From: Chitinophagaceae bacterium
GTDB taxonomy: Bacteria > Bacteroidota > Bacteroidia > Chitinophagales > Chitinophagaceae
Length of the DNA: 23,300 bases
Direction: 5' to 3'
NCBI GenBank assembly: GCA_016719015.1
Contig: JADKAZ010000011.1
Coordinates: forward strand, 1 to 23,300
Part shown: positions 7,468 to 21,380 of the stretch, piece after piece
How positions within the stretch are numbered: position 1 is the first letter of the stretch
Layout of the letters: each line of letters begins with the position of its first letter
Program-made: the position numbers and the translations under genes
The notes under the pieces: generated by a model
Databases searched by the model: none
What the model saw: only the letters and a program-made list of their open reading frames with translations
Told to the model about the DNA's origin: nothing

Positions 7468-7953
7468 ATGAAAATTTGCACAATTGGCTACGAAGGACTC
7501 GACATCGACGCGTTCATGTCGTTGCTCGCCGAAAACGATATTGAAACCGTTGTCGACGTCCGAGAAATGCCGTTGTCCCGCAAACCGGGTTTCTCCAAGA
7601 AAGCGCTCGAGGCCGCTCTCAATCTTTCCGGGCGTGAGTACGTCCATATGGTGGCGCTGGGCTGCCCGAAGCCGATCCGTGATCGATATCGCGAGGACGG
7701 CAACTGGAAACGCTATACAGAAGGTTTTTTGAAGTATCTGGCGACGCAGGACGATGCGGTTGCCGAGTTGGCGGCGCTTGCGGAAACGTCCAACTGCGCG
7801 TTGCTCTGCTACGAGGCCGACCACAATTTCTGCCATCGGTCGATGGTGGCCAATGCGGTGAAAGAGAAGACCCATGCTCGAGTCCAGCACCTGCAGGCGA
7901 GCGCCGTCAGAACTGAAAACTACCCTGGGGCGATTCCTCTGATTTTTGCTTAG
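7468..7953 (+). CDS. DUF488 family protein
   Basis: A 161-aa protein with the DUF488 signature. The N-terminal strand is CTIGYEG, followed by VVDVREMPLSRKPGFSK and the C-terminal LLCYEADHNFCHRS with its conserved Cys, His and Arg residues. The family is widespread in bacteria and archaea and its biochemical role is not settled. An AAAAAAGG site precedes the ATG at 7468. Its 3' end overlaps by 47 nt the 3' end of the convergent gene at 7907-8740, so the two transcripts are complementary at their ends. It is the only gene of the central region on the plus strand. I infer it is an accessory gene of the defence cluster, on position alone. Confidence 0.85.
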   Translation: MKICTIGYEGLDIDAFMSLLAENDIETVVDVREMPLSRKPGFSKKALEAALNLSGREYVHMVALGCPKPIRDRYREDGNWKRYTEGFLKYLATQDDAVAELAALAETSNCALLCYEADHNFCHRSMVANAVKEKTHARVQHLQASAVRTENYPGAIPLIFA

Positions 7954-8740
7954 GCGGGTAGATCACGCTGATGATCAGCCACTGATGGGGGAACCGGTGC
8001 TGGTTACCCATCAGGAACATCAAATCTTTTCCCGGTAACTGCTCGCCGAGTTTGGCGCGGAAAGGTATTTCCCATCCTTTACCGTGACTCGTACGGCAGT
8101 TCCAGAACAACATCCCAGCCTCCCAGTCGACGATCTTGTGCTGGAATGCCTTTTCACCATCGGGTGTGTCGCAGACATACCGATAGTGAAAATTGTAGGG
8201 TACCTTCCTCAGTTCTTTGACGTGTTGGCGTGCCTCTTCCTCAGTGAAGAGATTGCCCTGCATCTCGTCCTTGAGCAGAATGGCCTTTTCCTCGTCGGTC
8301 CAGTCAGGGCTGTCGGCATCTGTAATGAGCAATTCAACCAGCTGCTTTGGGCGTAGCAAGGCCAGCGTCGTGCCATGAGCCAGTCGGCTGGCCTCAATTT
8401 CGCCGAAATTGGTGAATGACGGAATCTTGTCGATCCACGGCAATCGATCGGTCCAGTTACGCTTGGGCTCGATGGTCTCGTGGCATGAGATCGTGTCCAC
8501 ATAGATCTTATGGCTCTCGCGTCGGTGATCGGCCGGCGCCTTCTCGATCAGTGTTTCAATCCACTGCCACTTCTTGAACTGTTGGCCGCGCTCGATCAGC
8601 CGGAATGGCACAGGAAACAGCCGCCTCATCACACCCTTGTCGGTGATGCCTGCGACGCAGGAGGTCTCCGAATACTTGCTGCTCGGCGAAGGGTAAGTTT
8701 TCGCCAGAATAAGGATGCGCTCTCTGCGTCTTTTTTCCAT
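7907..8740 (-). CDS. Hypothetical protein, possibly dual-OB-like
   Basis: A 277-aa soluble protein and the last gene of the long minus-strand operon. The N-terminus reads RERILILAKTYPSPSSKY, then ETSCVAGITDKGVMRRLFPVPFR. Further motifs are FKKWQWIETLIEK, then FHYRYVCDTPDGEKAFQHKIVDWEAG and a C-terminal WLIISVIYPPK. This pattern matches, from memory, a family of about 280 aa described as dual OB-containing and often encoded beside DUF488 genes; I hold that only moderately. OB folds bind nucleic acid or oligonucleotides, which would fit the context. The ATG at 8740 is preceded by a purine-poor sequence (GTAGGCCACCG), so the ribosome-binding site is weak. The 3' end overlaps the DUF488 gene. Confidence 0.65.
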   Translation of the reverse strand: MEKRRRERILILAKTYPSPSSKYSETSCVAGITDKGVMRRLFPVPFRLIERGQQFKKWQWIETLIEKAPADHRRESHKIYVDTISCHETIEPKRNWTDRLPWIDKIPSFTNFGEIEASRLAHGTTLALLRPKQLVELLITDADSPDWTDEEKAILLKDEMQGNLFTEEEARQHVKELRKVPYNFHYRYVCDTPDGEKAFQHKIVDWEAGMLFWNCRTSHGKGWEIPFRAKLGEQLPGKDLMFLMGNQHRFPHQWLIISVIYPPKQKSEESPQGSFQF

Positions 8741-8747
8741 CGGTGGC

Positions 8748-8942
8748 CTACGTTCTCATGGAATTTACTGGATAGCACGCTTCAAAGACGGGCATATAGA
8801 TGCTGTGATTCACTCGTGAATCGGAATTCCAGAACTCCAGTTTGAAACGACGGGTAATCAGCCTGCACCGATCGGAGATTGAGCCACGATTGGTGACCGC
8901 CAAATTGTTGTAGAAAGCCCTGGAATCCTCACCAACCCCCAT
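8748..8942 (-). CDS. Possible small ORF between the ATPase and the dual-OB-like gene
   Basis: A 64-aa reading frame with no recognised family. It fills the gap between the DUF499 stop (8966) and the next gene start (8740). AAAGGGGA lies about 9 nt before the ATG, giving some support for translation. Composition is unremarkable and no domain is visible. It may equally be the remnant of a lost operon gene or just spacer. Confidence 0.3.
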   Translation of the reverse strand: MGVGEDSRAFYNNLAVTNRGSISDRCRLITRRFKLEFWNSDSRVNHSIYMPVFEACYPVNSMRT

Positions 8943-8965
8943 ATGCCAAAATCCCCTTTGCCCAA

Positions 8966-11797
8966 TTAACCTTCCTCAAACTCGGCGTTCTTGAACCGCA
9001 GCACATTGCAGTTCTCCTTCACTGCACGCTGCAGGCTGTCGTCGAAACCGGATGATGTTTCGGCCTGAATCTCGATGGCGATCTTGACCTTCACGCCGGG
9101 CCGCGAGGTGAATTGCAGGATGACTTCATCGACGAGGTCGGCAAATTGCTTTTTCGCTTGGATGGCATCGAGCTCGATGCTGCCGTAAAACTGCTTCTTT
9201 GCAGCCTGTGGCCCAGCACTACCGCCTGAGGCATAGGTCGGCCTGGCTGAGTCCTCGACGCGCGGCGGGGTGCCGCCGTCGCCAGTAGTGCCCGGCACAT
9301 GGTCTGCTGGCTTCGGGCGTGCAGCATCTTCGGCCGCACGTTGCGTCTCGGCGTATCCAGCCGCAGTGACTGGCTCGATCAGCAGCAGGGATGAGTCGAG
9401 GAATAATGATGTGCGCTTGCCGAACGTGAAGCCAACGTAGCGACCATCTTCCTTGCCTTGCGCGAAACCGAAAAAGTCCCGGTTCTCAGCACCGGCAGCC
9501 AATGTGTGATGAAAGACAGCATCATCGCGAAGCCGAGGCAGATACAGTTGCTGGCAGGTCTGCTGCCAAACGTTGAGCGCAGCTGTCTCCTTGATGTCCT
9601 CTTTCCAGAACCACGTCTTGAGCACAGTCGCCAAGTGGATCGGTGCCCACTCGGTAATCAGGAGTTCGTTGTCCTTCAGCACGCGCTCGATCTCCTGCGA
9701 GAGGTTCTGCGTGCCCGGATTGATCGGGAAATGCTCCCATTGGATTTCAGACAGGCCTTTGCCCGGTCGGGCTTCCTGCATCGGTGCGACGATCCATTTG
9801 TAGGTCTCGCGGATCATTCGCCGCAGGGCCTCGTTGGAATCCTCAAGGCTCTTGCTGGCCTGCCGTGACTGGAACTGATCGAGGTTGAGCTTCATCTCCT
9901 TGATGTCGCCGACGATGGATTGCCACGCCAAGGTCGAACGCACCTGATCCTTCAGGCGGCTCACGCTGTCGTAATCGGCGGCAACGAAGATCAAGCGGTT
10001 CTGCTTGAAGCGCGGCTGGTCGCCACGGTTCTTCAGAATCTCGGTCGCGCGTTCAATGGCAAGGCTCTGGCCGCTACGGGTAAAAGCGGCATCTGGCGGC
10101 AGTACCACGAGACGTAGTTGCCAATCATCAGGAACGTCACCGCTCGCAGTAAAAACATGGATGCCACCAAACACACCTGACGCAAAACTCCGCTGCACGC
10201 GGTCGCGGATGGCGGGAAACACATCTTCCTTGTCCTGGAACCGGCGCTTGCGCTCTTCCATTTCCCGGCGCAGGTTGGGCCGTGTATCGAACCAGAAACG
10301 ATTGTTGCCGCTGTTCAGGTAGTGCAGGCGATCGCCCAAGCGGCGCAGCGCATCCTTATAAATACCCACCTGCTGACCGGGCTGCGCAGAGCCAAGAACG
10401 ACGCGCTCCAGTTCAAGACCGCGCACCATCTGGTTTGCCGTACTCGGCGCACTACCCAAAAAAATAGTCCGCGCCGAACGACGGCAGGCTTGCACGGCGC
10501 CGAGTCGGGTATCGCGGTTTTCAATCTCGGTGGTCTCGGCGCGCTCGCCATCTACATCGCGCTCGACAACCGGGTCCCAGCCTTGCGGCAGGTAATATAT
10601 CACTTCGTTGCGGGTGTCGGCATCTTGCAGCGGGAAGCTGCCCGGCATGATCAGCGGGTCTTTGTCGTTGTCCTTCCACAGCCGATGAATAACCTTTGCC
10701 ATCAGCTTCAAGACACCACGGGTACGCTGGAAGTTATCGAGCGACGACCAGTCTTGGTACAGACGATCAAATACCTCCGGGTGAATCGGGTAGGCGTGCA
10801 TCAGCCGGTCAAAGTAACGGCTCTCCTGCGTCTCGTGCGGAAAGTCCTCACTGTTCGCCGTGTAATAGTCAGCAAACGCACGGCAGACGGATTCCGCCGC
10901 CAGTTTGTCGCCAATGCTCGCAAACAGGCGGCGGCGGACGATCTCGAACGCCTCCTCAGTGCCGACAGGCTTCCAGAGTGCTTGAATACGGCCAAAGTGG
11001 TGCGACAAGGCAGCAAGGGCCTTTACGCCGCGTTGGCCGCCTGCTTCTTTGTCCGACTCTGGCAGCGACGCCAACAGCACGGCATTCGGGACGGCTTTCA
11101 GTGCCTCAGTCAGCGCCTGCACGAAACTAAGATTTGAGTCGAAGCTACCGCCAGTCAGTGATTTGCCTTCCTCAAACTGACGCACGTAGGCGACCATCTC
11201 GTCGATGAGGATCACGCACGGGGCGTAACGGCTGAGCAGTGTTTCCAGCACGGCCTTGCCGGGAGATGTACCGGAGGCATCCGCATCCGCGACGAGAGCG
11301 TAGCCCTCGGCTTTTCCCAACTGCCACGCCAGGTCGCCCCATAGCGTACGGATCGTCTGCCCATCACGCATCACGGGCTGATTGGGCGACGACTTGATGC
11401 CGTCCAGTACCGCAACTCGCGCATGCGGCAATTCCGTTACGCCGGCTGCGTCAAGGATGGCCGGGACGCCGGGTAAGTCGCTTGCCGCAACGTCGCCCGT
11501 GGCGAGGTGATAAACCGCCAGCATCGTATGCGTCTTGCCGCCGCCGAAAGCTGTTTGCAATTGAATGACCGGATCGCCACCTTTGCCCGACAGTCGCTTG
11601 ACGACGGAGTCGAGCAGCAGCCGCATGCCCTCGGTGATGAAGGTACGCTGGAAAAACAGCGACGGATTCTGGTACTCGGGCGTCGCAGTGCCTTCATGAA
11701 CACGAGACAAGTCCGCAGCGAACTCGGCTTGCTGAAACGTGCCCTTGAGAACATCTTCATGCGGAACGGCGATTTCGCGCCAAGGTTTCAGGTTCAT
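8966..11797 (-). CDS. DUF499 family ATPase
   Basis: A 943-aa intact protein. Walker A is FGGGKTHT (residues 84-91) and Walker B is CVILIDEM (194-201), followed by a sensor-like ASLPESD. These are characteristic of DUF499 AAA-type ATPases found next to DUF1156 methylases. A variable Pro/Gly-rich linker at about 835-870 leads to a C-terminal domain (FYGSIELDAIQAKKQFADLVDEV, ending in LRFKNAEFEEG). It probably acts in the cytosol as the NTP-driven component of the defence complex. Its ATG overlaps the stop of the DUF1016 gene (ATGA at 11797-11794), showing tight coupling. It is the longest undisturbed gene in the operon. The precise role of DUF499 in these systems is unknown. Confidence 0.88.
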   Translation of the reverse strand: MNLKPWREIAVPHEDVLKGTFQQAEFAADLSRVHEGTATPEYQNPSLFFQRTFITEGMRLLLDSVVKRLSGKGGDPVIQLQTAFGGGKTHTMLAVYHLATGDVAASDLPGVPAILDAAGVTELPHARVAVLDGIKSSPNQPVMRDGQTIRTLWGDLAWQLGKAEGYALVADADASGTSPGKAVLETLLSRYAPCVILIDEMVAYVRQFEEGKSLTGGSFDSNLSFVQALTEALKAVPNAVLLASLPESDKEAGGQRGVKALAALSHHFGRIQALWKPVGTEEAFEIVRRRLFASIGDKLAAESVCRAFADYYTANSEDFPHETQESRYFDRLMHAYPIHPEVFDRLYQDWSSLDNFQRTRGVLKLMAKVIHRLWKDNDKDPLIMPGSFPLQDADTRNEVIYYLPQGWDPVVERDVDGERAETTEIENRDTRLGAVQACRRSARTIFLGSAPSTANQMVRGLELERVVLGSAQPGQQVGIYKDALRRLGDRLHYLNSGNNRFWFDTRPNLRREMEERKRRFQDKEDVFPAIRDRVQRSFASGVFGGIHVFTASGDVPDDWQLRLVVLPPDAAFTRSGQSLAIERATEILKNRGDQPRFKQNRLIFVAADYDSVSRLKDQVRSTLAWQSIVGDIKEMKLNLDQFQSRQASKSLEDSNEALRRMIRETYKWIVAPMQEARPGKGLSEIQWEHFPINPGTQNLSQEIERVLKDNELLITEWAPIHLATVLKTWFWKEDIKETAALNVWQQTCQQLYLPRLRDDAVFHHTLAAGAENRDFFGFAQGKEDGRYVGFTFGKRTSLFLDSSLLLIEPVTAAGYAETQRAAEDAARPKPADHVPGTTGDGGTPPRVEDSARPTYASGGSAGPQAAKKQFYGSIELDAIQAKKQFADLVDEVILQFTSRPGVKVKIAIEIQAETSSGFDDSLQRAVKENCNVLRFKNAEFEEG

Positions 11798-12876
11798 TCT
11801 GCTGCTCCTTCAGCTTCTGTGTTCGTATCGGGCAGGTGTGGCAACTGGCCGCTGGCCGCGCGCTCACGGGCCAAGGCCACGGCGTGGTGCAACTGCGCCT
11901 GCATCAGCTTCATGTCGGGGATATGCGCCAGATACTCGGCGACGCGGATATTCGCAGAGCTTAAGTCCATCAACTCGACTTGCTCGGCATCAGCCCCTGC
12001 GCACAGGATCAGGCCAATCGGCGATTCCTCACCAACGGGGCGGTCGTGACGGTCCAGCCAGCGCAGGTAGAGTTCCATTTGCCCCTTGTGTGCGGGCGCA
12101 AACGCTTCCAGCTTCAACTCGACCGCAACCAAGCGGCGCAAGTGCCGGTGATAGAACAACAGATCAAGGTAGAAGTCGTCCGCGCCGACACTGATGCGCT
12201 TCTGCCGTGCAACGAAGGTAAAGCCGGCCCCCATTTCCAGCAGGAAACTTTCCATCTCGCGCAGGATGGCCGCCTCAAGGTCGCGTTCGCTGTAGCCCTC
12301 GGGCAAGCCGAGAAAATCCAGCATGTAGGGATCGCGGAACACCATGTCGGGCGTCATTTGCCCGCCAGCACGCAGGTGGCTGATTTCGGCCTGCACTACC
12401 GCCTCGGGTTTCTTGGCGATGGCCGTGCGCAGGTAAAGCTGGCCGCCGATACGGTCGCGCAGGGTGCGCACGCTCCACCGCTCGATTCGGCACATCTCGG
12501 CGTAATACTCGCGCTCTAACGGCTGCTTGAGCGGCAGGATTTCGACGAAGTGACTCCAACTCAATTCTCGCGACAGCGTCGCGACAATCTGTTCATCTGG
12601 AAAAGCTTCTGAAAACTGCACCATGCGGCGCAGGCTTTTTTCAGTGAATCCCTTTCCGTAGTCACTCGCCAATTGGTGCGACAGTGTCGCGACAATCTGC
12701 TCGCCATATTCAGCCCGCTCGTCGCGCAAGACCTCCCGACGGATTCGCTCTCCCAGCTTCCAGTACAGCAACGTCAAGGTGCTGTTGGCAACTTGGGCAA
12801 GGTGATGCCGTGCCTGCTCAATCAGTCCTCGTAACTCGGAGAGCAGTACTACATCGATTTTCGCAATGTCGGCCAT
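11794..12876 (-). CDS. DUF1016 (YhcG-type) PD-(D/E)XK nuclease
   Basis: A 360-aa protein with the DUF1016 N-terminal domain (LTLLYWKLGERI, then YGEQIVATLSHQLASDYGKGF and LSWSHFVEILPL). It also has a C-terminal PD-(D/E)XK nuclease core with Asp238 (FYLDLLFYH) and the E-L-K triplet Glu253-Lys255 (AVELK), so the catalytic residues look intact. The ATG at 12876 begins one nucleotide after the stop of the methyltransferase gene. That spacing is why I prefer it to the longer open frame reaching 13074, which lies inside the upstream gene. The stop overlaps the DUF499 start. In context it is the likely DNA-cutting component paired with the methylase. A second, broken copy of the same family lies at about 21825-21985. 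Confidence 0.85.
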   Translation of the reverse strand: MADIAKIDVVLLSELRGLIEQARHHLAQVANSTLTLLYWKLGERIRREVLRDERAEYGEQIVATLSHQLASDYGKGFTEKSLRRMVQFSEAFPDEQIVATLSRELSWSHFVEILPLKQPLEREYYAEMCRIERWSVRTLRDRIGGQLYLRTAIAKKPEAVVQAEISHLRAGGQMTPDMVFRDPYMLDFLGLPEGYSERDLEAAILREMESFLLEMGAGFTFVARQKRISVGADDFYLDLLFYHRHLRRLVAVELKLEAFAPAHKGQMELYLRWLDRHDRPVGEESPIGLILCAGADAEQVELMDLSSANIRVAEYLAHIPDMKLMQAQLHHAVALARERAASGQLPHLPDTNTEAEGAAE

Positions 12877-12877
12877 A

Positions 12878-15766
12878 TCAGATATCCAGTTTCGCCTGCG
12901 ACCCGACAATGCCGGCGTCCGCAGAGGCCTGCTCAATACTCGACCATGCAGAAACCAGCTCGTTATAGGCACGAGCTTCTTCTGACCAACCTTTTCGTTC
13001 GCAGAGCGTGTAGAGGCGATATGCCAGTGCGCGCATTGGTTCGGCACGAGCGGGCATGCGGGCGAGTAGCGCACCAGCCGCCGATTCGCCGTCTTGGTTC
13101 AGCGCACGGATCAGGTGATGCAGTGCTTCCCAGATCGGAGTCCGAGTGTCAGTCTCGGGTGACCAGTCCTTGGGCAATTCAGCCCAGCGCAGCAATCGCA
13201 GCTTACCGGCGCCACTCTCGACAACGCCCGAGTCTTGAAGGCCACCGACACTGGTGCCTTTGGCGCGTGCGAGCACATCGGCGTCGCCAAATTTGCCTTC
13301 AGCCCAACCTTGCCCTTCGAACCAATGCAGGCAGAACTGCGTGTCGTGGTCAAAATCGTCCTCGGCGAAAAATCGGTTAATGAGTTGGTGCCGTGCGTAC
13401 GCTCATCGGCTGTCCGTCGGCCTCCAGCACGGCGGCGTACTGGCTGAAGATGGCCATGCCGGGGCCGATAATGGCTTGTGAAAGATCGACCGGTGCAACC
13501 GGCGAATTGACACCCCCACGTGTCATGTCTAGCAAGGCCTCTGGCAGATTGGCGTTAAGTTCGCGGATGAACTCGCGGCGGCTAACCGTGGGCGCATTAA
13601 CGGCTCGCTTACGGCAAACGAGGATGATGCTTGACGCAAGCGCATTTGTGCCGATACCAATCGAGCGTGCATCACGTTCGGTGCGCATTGGCCATGTCCC
13701 AGTAAGTGCAAAGCCAGCGCGAAGAACGGCTTCAAGAAAAGTTTCCCATCCTGTACTTGAGGTTCCTACATGATCTTTCGTTTCTGCTTGCTTAAACGCA
13801 TAGTAAATAGTTACGGGGAAAGCTGGATGGGCCTGTTCTGCCACGTTGTTCATGGCATGAGTCATACCATCAAGAAAAAAGGCTTCGGCCTTATCTTTGC
13901 CTCCATGACGAGACGGCGTTGCAACCAGTTCTTCTGACTTGGGAACAGCCAACGTGGCATAAAGGTTCGGAAAGATCGGTTTTAGAATCTTTCTCAACCA
14001 AACGTAAAAGAAATCTGAGAGGTCCGCATAGCAGATGTTGTCGTAATACGGGGGGTCCGTGGAAACGACCTTTTGCGCACTAACTTTTTGCGTCTGTGCA
14101 TCTGCCTGAGTCGCGAAGCCAGGCACGTGAGTTGAGAAAGAGGTTGGTAATACTCTCGATACCGCCTCTGTAATTTTTGCAAGGCTTCCACTTGAATCAG
14201 CGAACGGGTTCGACTCCGCAAAATCCCAGGTCATTGCGATTGCTTGCCGCCTAAATGTGCTGACTACAAGTTCATTTTTTGGAGCCGAACTCCAAGTGCA
14301 AAGTGACGTGTGGCACTCGGTCAATTTCTCAATAACAAACGCCAGATAGACGCCGATTGCTTGTGAGTAGGCAGTAGCACCGGCGCCGCCTGCATCCAGT
14401 CCCACTTGATCATCAGGCATACCAGACCGAACTGCATCAGCATGGGCCCTTTCGATAGCGTCCGAAACAAGATCGGAAAAAGTGGTCAGAGCGACCAATT
14501 GGCGGCCTGTGAAGACCTTCTCAAATTTGGTCATGCCATAGAGTGGCAATTGATCCGCGCTCTTCCCAACAAGTTCTTGAGTCGGGCCCCATGTAGGATT
14601 TGCTTTTAGAGCAATGGCCTCATTTCGTTCGTCGGCGGCAGATAGACACGTTCACCTTGCCCCTCTGCCACAATCGCCATCATGCGTGATCCCATGCGAC
14701 CGGCTTGTGCCTCCGCCTTGATGTGGTCACCGCTAATTGGAGTCTTGGACAGCACACAGAAAAAGCTGGAGCCACGCCCCTCTACTTTTGTGCCATTCTT
14801 GGCTAATGCCGTTGGAGGACCTGAACGCACAAGAAAAGAGTACTGGTCACCAGTAACAACTGGCTCTAAGTACCTTTCCTTGCCGGGCTTATTTGCAAGC
14901 AAGAAACTTGCTGCAAGGGGAACACTTACATGAGAGTAAGCTGGATTTGGTGACTTGACCGTGCGTGCCCACAACCACGCAATGACAGTTAGCCGCTGAC
15001 CAATCAAGGGCTTCAGGTCTGGGCGTTCAGTAGCCATTGCAGCTGTAATTTCGACTTGTGGGTAGAGTTGACCGATGCGCCCTTCTGCTTCATTGCGCAA
15101 CCAAGCACTGTAACGGCGTACGTCCTCGGCCAACCCTCTTGCACCGCTCCAGTCCTCGGATAGTTTGCCCTGCCTGTCCCTCTCCACGCGCGGCCCTACA
15201 GGTCTCCGACCGGCAAACCTGGGAGGAATTTCGATCATTGCTTTGTTAATGGTCACAGCCACGGGATTAAGGTCGGAAGCGAAGCTTTCCAAACCGAGGC
15301 GCTGAGCTTCGAGAGGTAGCGCCCCACCGCCAGCAAAGGGATCATGAAAGGCGGGGAGCTTCTCAGGGTTGAAAAGATCGGCAGCCAGCGGATGGCTCCG
15401 GTTTAGTTCGCAGGTTTCACGCCAGCTTCGCCAAATTTCGGCGCGCGCACGGTCCAGCACCTCCTCGTTGCTGGTGTTCTCCCACAGCACCAAGTCTTCC
15501 ATGATCTTGAACAGGCGCTCGCGCTCGATGGCAGCCTTTTCCTTGTTCACCCCGTACTTGAACCCACCGCCTTGCTGATAGCCGGGGTCGTTGACCATCT
15601 GTGCAAAGATCACCGCCCGCGCTGCCGCTAAGGGTCGCCGCGCCCACCACAAGTGAAGCGTGCTCGGATGTCCGTGGCGAATAGATTTCTCGCGTGCAGC
15701 AGCCACGTTGATTGCATCGAGCGGAAGCGCGACCTCAATAAGTTTCTTGGGAGTTTTAATCATCAT
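12878..15766 (-). CDS. DUF1156 DNA methyltransferase, interrupted by two frame disruptions
   Basis: Three collinear pieces in different frames make one protein of about 962 aa. Piece 1 (15766-14606) has the DUF1156 start (IKTPKKLIEVALPLDAIN, then SIRHGHPSTLHLWWARRPL) and SAM-binding motif DPFAGGGALPLEAQRLG. Piece 2 (to 13377) has the catalytic DPPYYDN motif. Piece 3 (to 12878) is the C-terminal domain (KLRLLRWAELPKDW, LAYRLYTLCERKGW). The first break is a one-base loss near 14622: the next frame continues as EAIALKANPTWGPT without a gap. The second, near 13390, is a one-base gain or two-base loss, continuing as QLINRFFAEDD. The DPPY motif suggests an amino (adenine- or cytosine-N4-type) methylase protecting host DNA. 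The start ATG directly follows the stop of the HEPN-like gene. The close homology across both breaks suggests recent or artefactual indels. Confidence 0.85.
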
Positions 15767-16812
15767 TCAATCGTCCTTTTCCCATCCAGCCTTGCCATCG
15801 CAAACGCAACATCCGGCAAAGTAACTGTGTTCCATATCGCCGGTATTCGGCTCGTTGCACCACTCACACCGCTCGACGTGATCGGTCCAATCGAAGCAAT
15901 TGGCGCAGAAATAAATGTCCCCACGCTTCACGACGGTGTGATATCCGTCGCAGCTTGCACAGTTGGCGGGTTCCCAGCGGTCGTCACCATCGGCGATAGC
16001 CATGTGCACCGCATCGTGATTGGCCAATGCATCCGCCAAATCGTCGGAGTCGATTGCTGCGGCACAATGCTCGCAGGTCGCGTATCCCTCGTTCGCAATG
16101 ACGATAGGCTGGTTGCAGTGCGGGCAATCAATCTCGAACTGGATCTCGGTGTGGTCGCACACCAAACAGCGCAGCGAGGCAATCTGATCATCGAGAGCAT
16201 CCGGCACGGCCGCCTTGAAACCGCAAGCACTGCATGCCTTCGGCTTGTTGCCCGCCTTACGCGCTGCATCTAGGTCGGGCTTAAGCGCCTTGTACTTGGC
16301 ACTCAGGTACTTTCTATGCGCCTTCATCGCCCGATCAGCCTGCGCAATGTCATCACGGAAATCCCGGAAATATCTTTCCCAGCGGTTCAGCAGGCGGTGC
16401 AAATGAAACCAAGAGCGACAATGCTCCGCGACGATTTTCGCCTTTGCCGTCATCTTCTCCACATCGGCGTGGAAGAAATGGATCATCTTGTTGCGATGAT
16501 TTGCCAGGGTACGAAAGCTGTTGAATGCATCGTCCGCAATCTCCTCGCCCGCGATGTCCCGTATTCGGGACCGCGCTTCATCCATCGTGACTGACGCGAA
16601 ATCGCCTGCCATGAACTTTGCGAGGTTGGCCTGCTCAGGTTTGGAAACAATCAGCGACCAGTGCTCCATCATCAGCCGGGCCTTGAGCAGCATCTCCACA
16701 GCAGCACAGAAGTGAATAACCGAGTATTTGGGAGCCTTATCAAAATCGTCGATTGCTCGCCCTAAAAAATCGAAGGCGTTGCGGGCCAAGGAATCAAAAA
16801 TATCGTGCTGAT

Positions 16813-16816
<4 letters not shown>
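15767..16816 (-). CDS. HEPN-like domain fused to multiple zinc ribbons
   Basis: A 349-aa protein. Residues about 1-150 are helical and contain N-H-R-N-K-M-I-H: Arg108 and His113 form the R-x4-H pattern of HEPN domains, many of which are RNases or toxin components. Residues 165-190 are a basic linker. Residues 195-340 hold eight C-x2-C pairs (195/198, 217/220, 231/234, 248/251, 286/289, 304/307, 317/320, 336/339), enough for about four zinc ribbons. The start ATG at 16816 overlaps the helicase stop (ATGA), and the stop abuts the methyltransferase start, so it is an integral operon member. HEPN assignment is from motif and helix pattern only and needs fold prediction. It could be an RNA- or DNA-binding sensor with a nuclease domain. 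Confidence 0.7.
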
Positions 16817-20416
<3,600 letters not shown>

Positions 20417-20418
20417 GG

Positions 20419-21312
20419 CTACACCTTCTCCGATGGCTCGTATCCGGGGGCGAGCATGAGGTTGGTCACGCCATAGAGCGCCTGACGGTTGCGCAGCCAA
20501 AGGTGAAACTCGGCACCTTTCAGGCTGTGGTCTTCGGTGCAATCGACATTCCAGCGCCGCATCAGGTAGCCAGCCATCGCTGCACGCACGCGCAGATTGA
20601 GTACGCCGTTTTCCATCCCATACTCGGCCTCGATCGTGTCAGGGTGCTGCACATTCGCCGGATGCGGGACCAGTTCAAGCTCAGCGATTCGATTCCACTG
20701 AATGTCTTGGTCTGAGGTTTCCTGCTCGCCGACGTTGCCAGTAACGATTTGGGCATCGGCGATCCGGGCCAGAACAAAGTCACGGAACTCGCCACTGCGC
20801 CGGTCGAAGGCGCGCACATGCCAACGCTGGCCGTTGTCGGCCAAAGCGAAGGGCACGATCTCGCGTTTGGTCAGGCCGCTAGATAGCGCGCGATAGGAAA
20901 TCTCGATAGCGCCCTTCTGGTGAATTGCGCGCGTCAGCACAGATAGCGTTTCGAGATCTGGCTTGTTCAGCAGCGCTGGTCCTTCGCAAGACACGAAAGA
21001 CTTGAGCCGTAGCGGTTCGCCATCCCCGTAACCTTGCGACAGCCAAGTGAGAACCCGTTCGACTGGAAACTCGAACGCCGGGCGAAACCACTTACCGCGT
21101 ACATACACTTTGCCCTTGGTGTCGTAGTCGAGGTTGCGTGGGGCAATGTCCTTGTACTGCGCGATGTCTCGCGTTGCGGCTGCCGCCTGGATGCCAAATC
21201 GAGCTACTAAGTCCTGGCGGCGGATTTCCCCAACAAAACGGACACGCAGTTCTATGAACGCGAGACGGTCGCGCTGGTGCTGGGTCAATTCTGTGATCTT
21301 TTCGGCGGTCAT
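20419..21312 (-). CDS. WYL-domain transcriptional regulator (CapW/BrxR-like)
   Basis: A 297-aa protein. A winged-helix N-terminus (residues about 10-60, RRQDLVARFGIQAAAATRDIAQY) precedes a WYL domain (about 134-200, IEISYRALSSGLTKREIVPF, RWHVRAFD). The C-terminal dimerisation-type domain ends in LYGVTNLMLAPGYEP. The layout matches the regulators CapW and BrxR, which repress defence operons and sit as first genes. Here too it is first in the operon, two nucleotides before the helicase start, facing a 169-bp divergent region. I infer that it represses the promoter at about 21344-21380 and is released by a nucleic-acid or nucleotide ligand during infection. The ligand is unknown. Confidence 0.88.
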   Translation of the reverse strand: MTAEKITELTQHQRDRLAFIELRVRFVGEIRRQDLVARFGIQAAAATRDIAQYKDIAPRNLDYDTKGKVYVRGKWFRPAFEFPVERVLTWLSQGYGDGEPLRLKSFVSCEGPALLNKPDLETLSVLTRAIHQKGAIEISYRALSSGLTKREIVPFALADNGQRWHVRAFDRRSGEFRDFVLARIADAQIVTGNVGEQETSDQDIQWNRIAELELVPHPANVQHPDTIEAEYGMENGVLNLRVRAAMAGYLMRRWNVDCTEDHSLKGAEFHLWLRNRQALYGVTNLMLAPGYEPSEKV

Positions 21313-21343
21313 CTTTGTTGGTCAATTTGATACATTTTGGCTA

Positions 21344-21380
21344 TTGCACATAGTATATAGGTTGCTCTAGAATGTTCATA
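21344..21380. promoter_or_regulatory. Overlapping divergent promoter candidates of the defence operon
   Basis: Rightward: TTGCAC (21344-21349) and TAGAAT (21368-21373) with an 18-bp spacer, which would serve the small gene at 21482. Leftward: a -10 TATACT read at 21357-21352 with a weak -35 TATGAA at 21380-21375 and 17-bp spacing, which would serve the WYL gene. The short inverted repeat CTAT-TGCAC-ATAG (21341-21353) overlaps both and could be part of a regulator site. These are matches by eye, not mapped starts. Confidence 0.4.

Noticed and set aside
10322..11137. Long plus-strand open frame of 271 codons
   Set aside because: It is antisense to the DUF499 ATPase, lacks a ribosome-binding site, and has no domain pattern.
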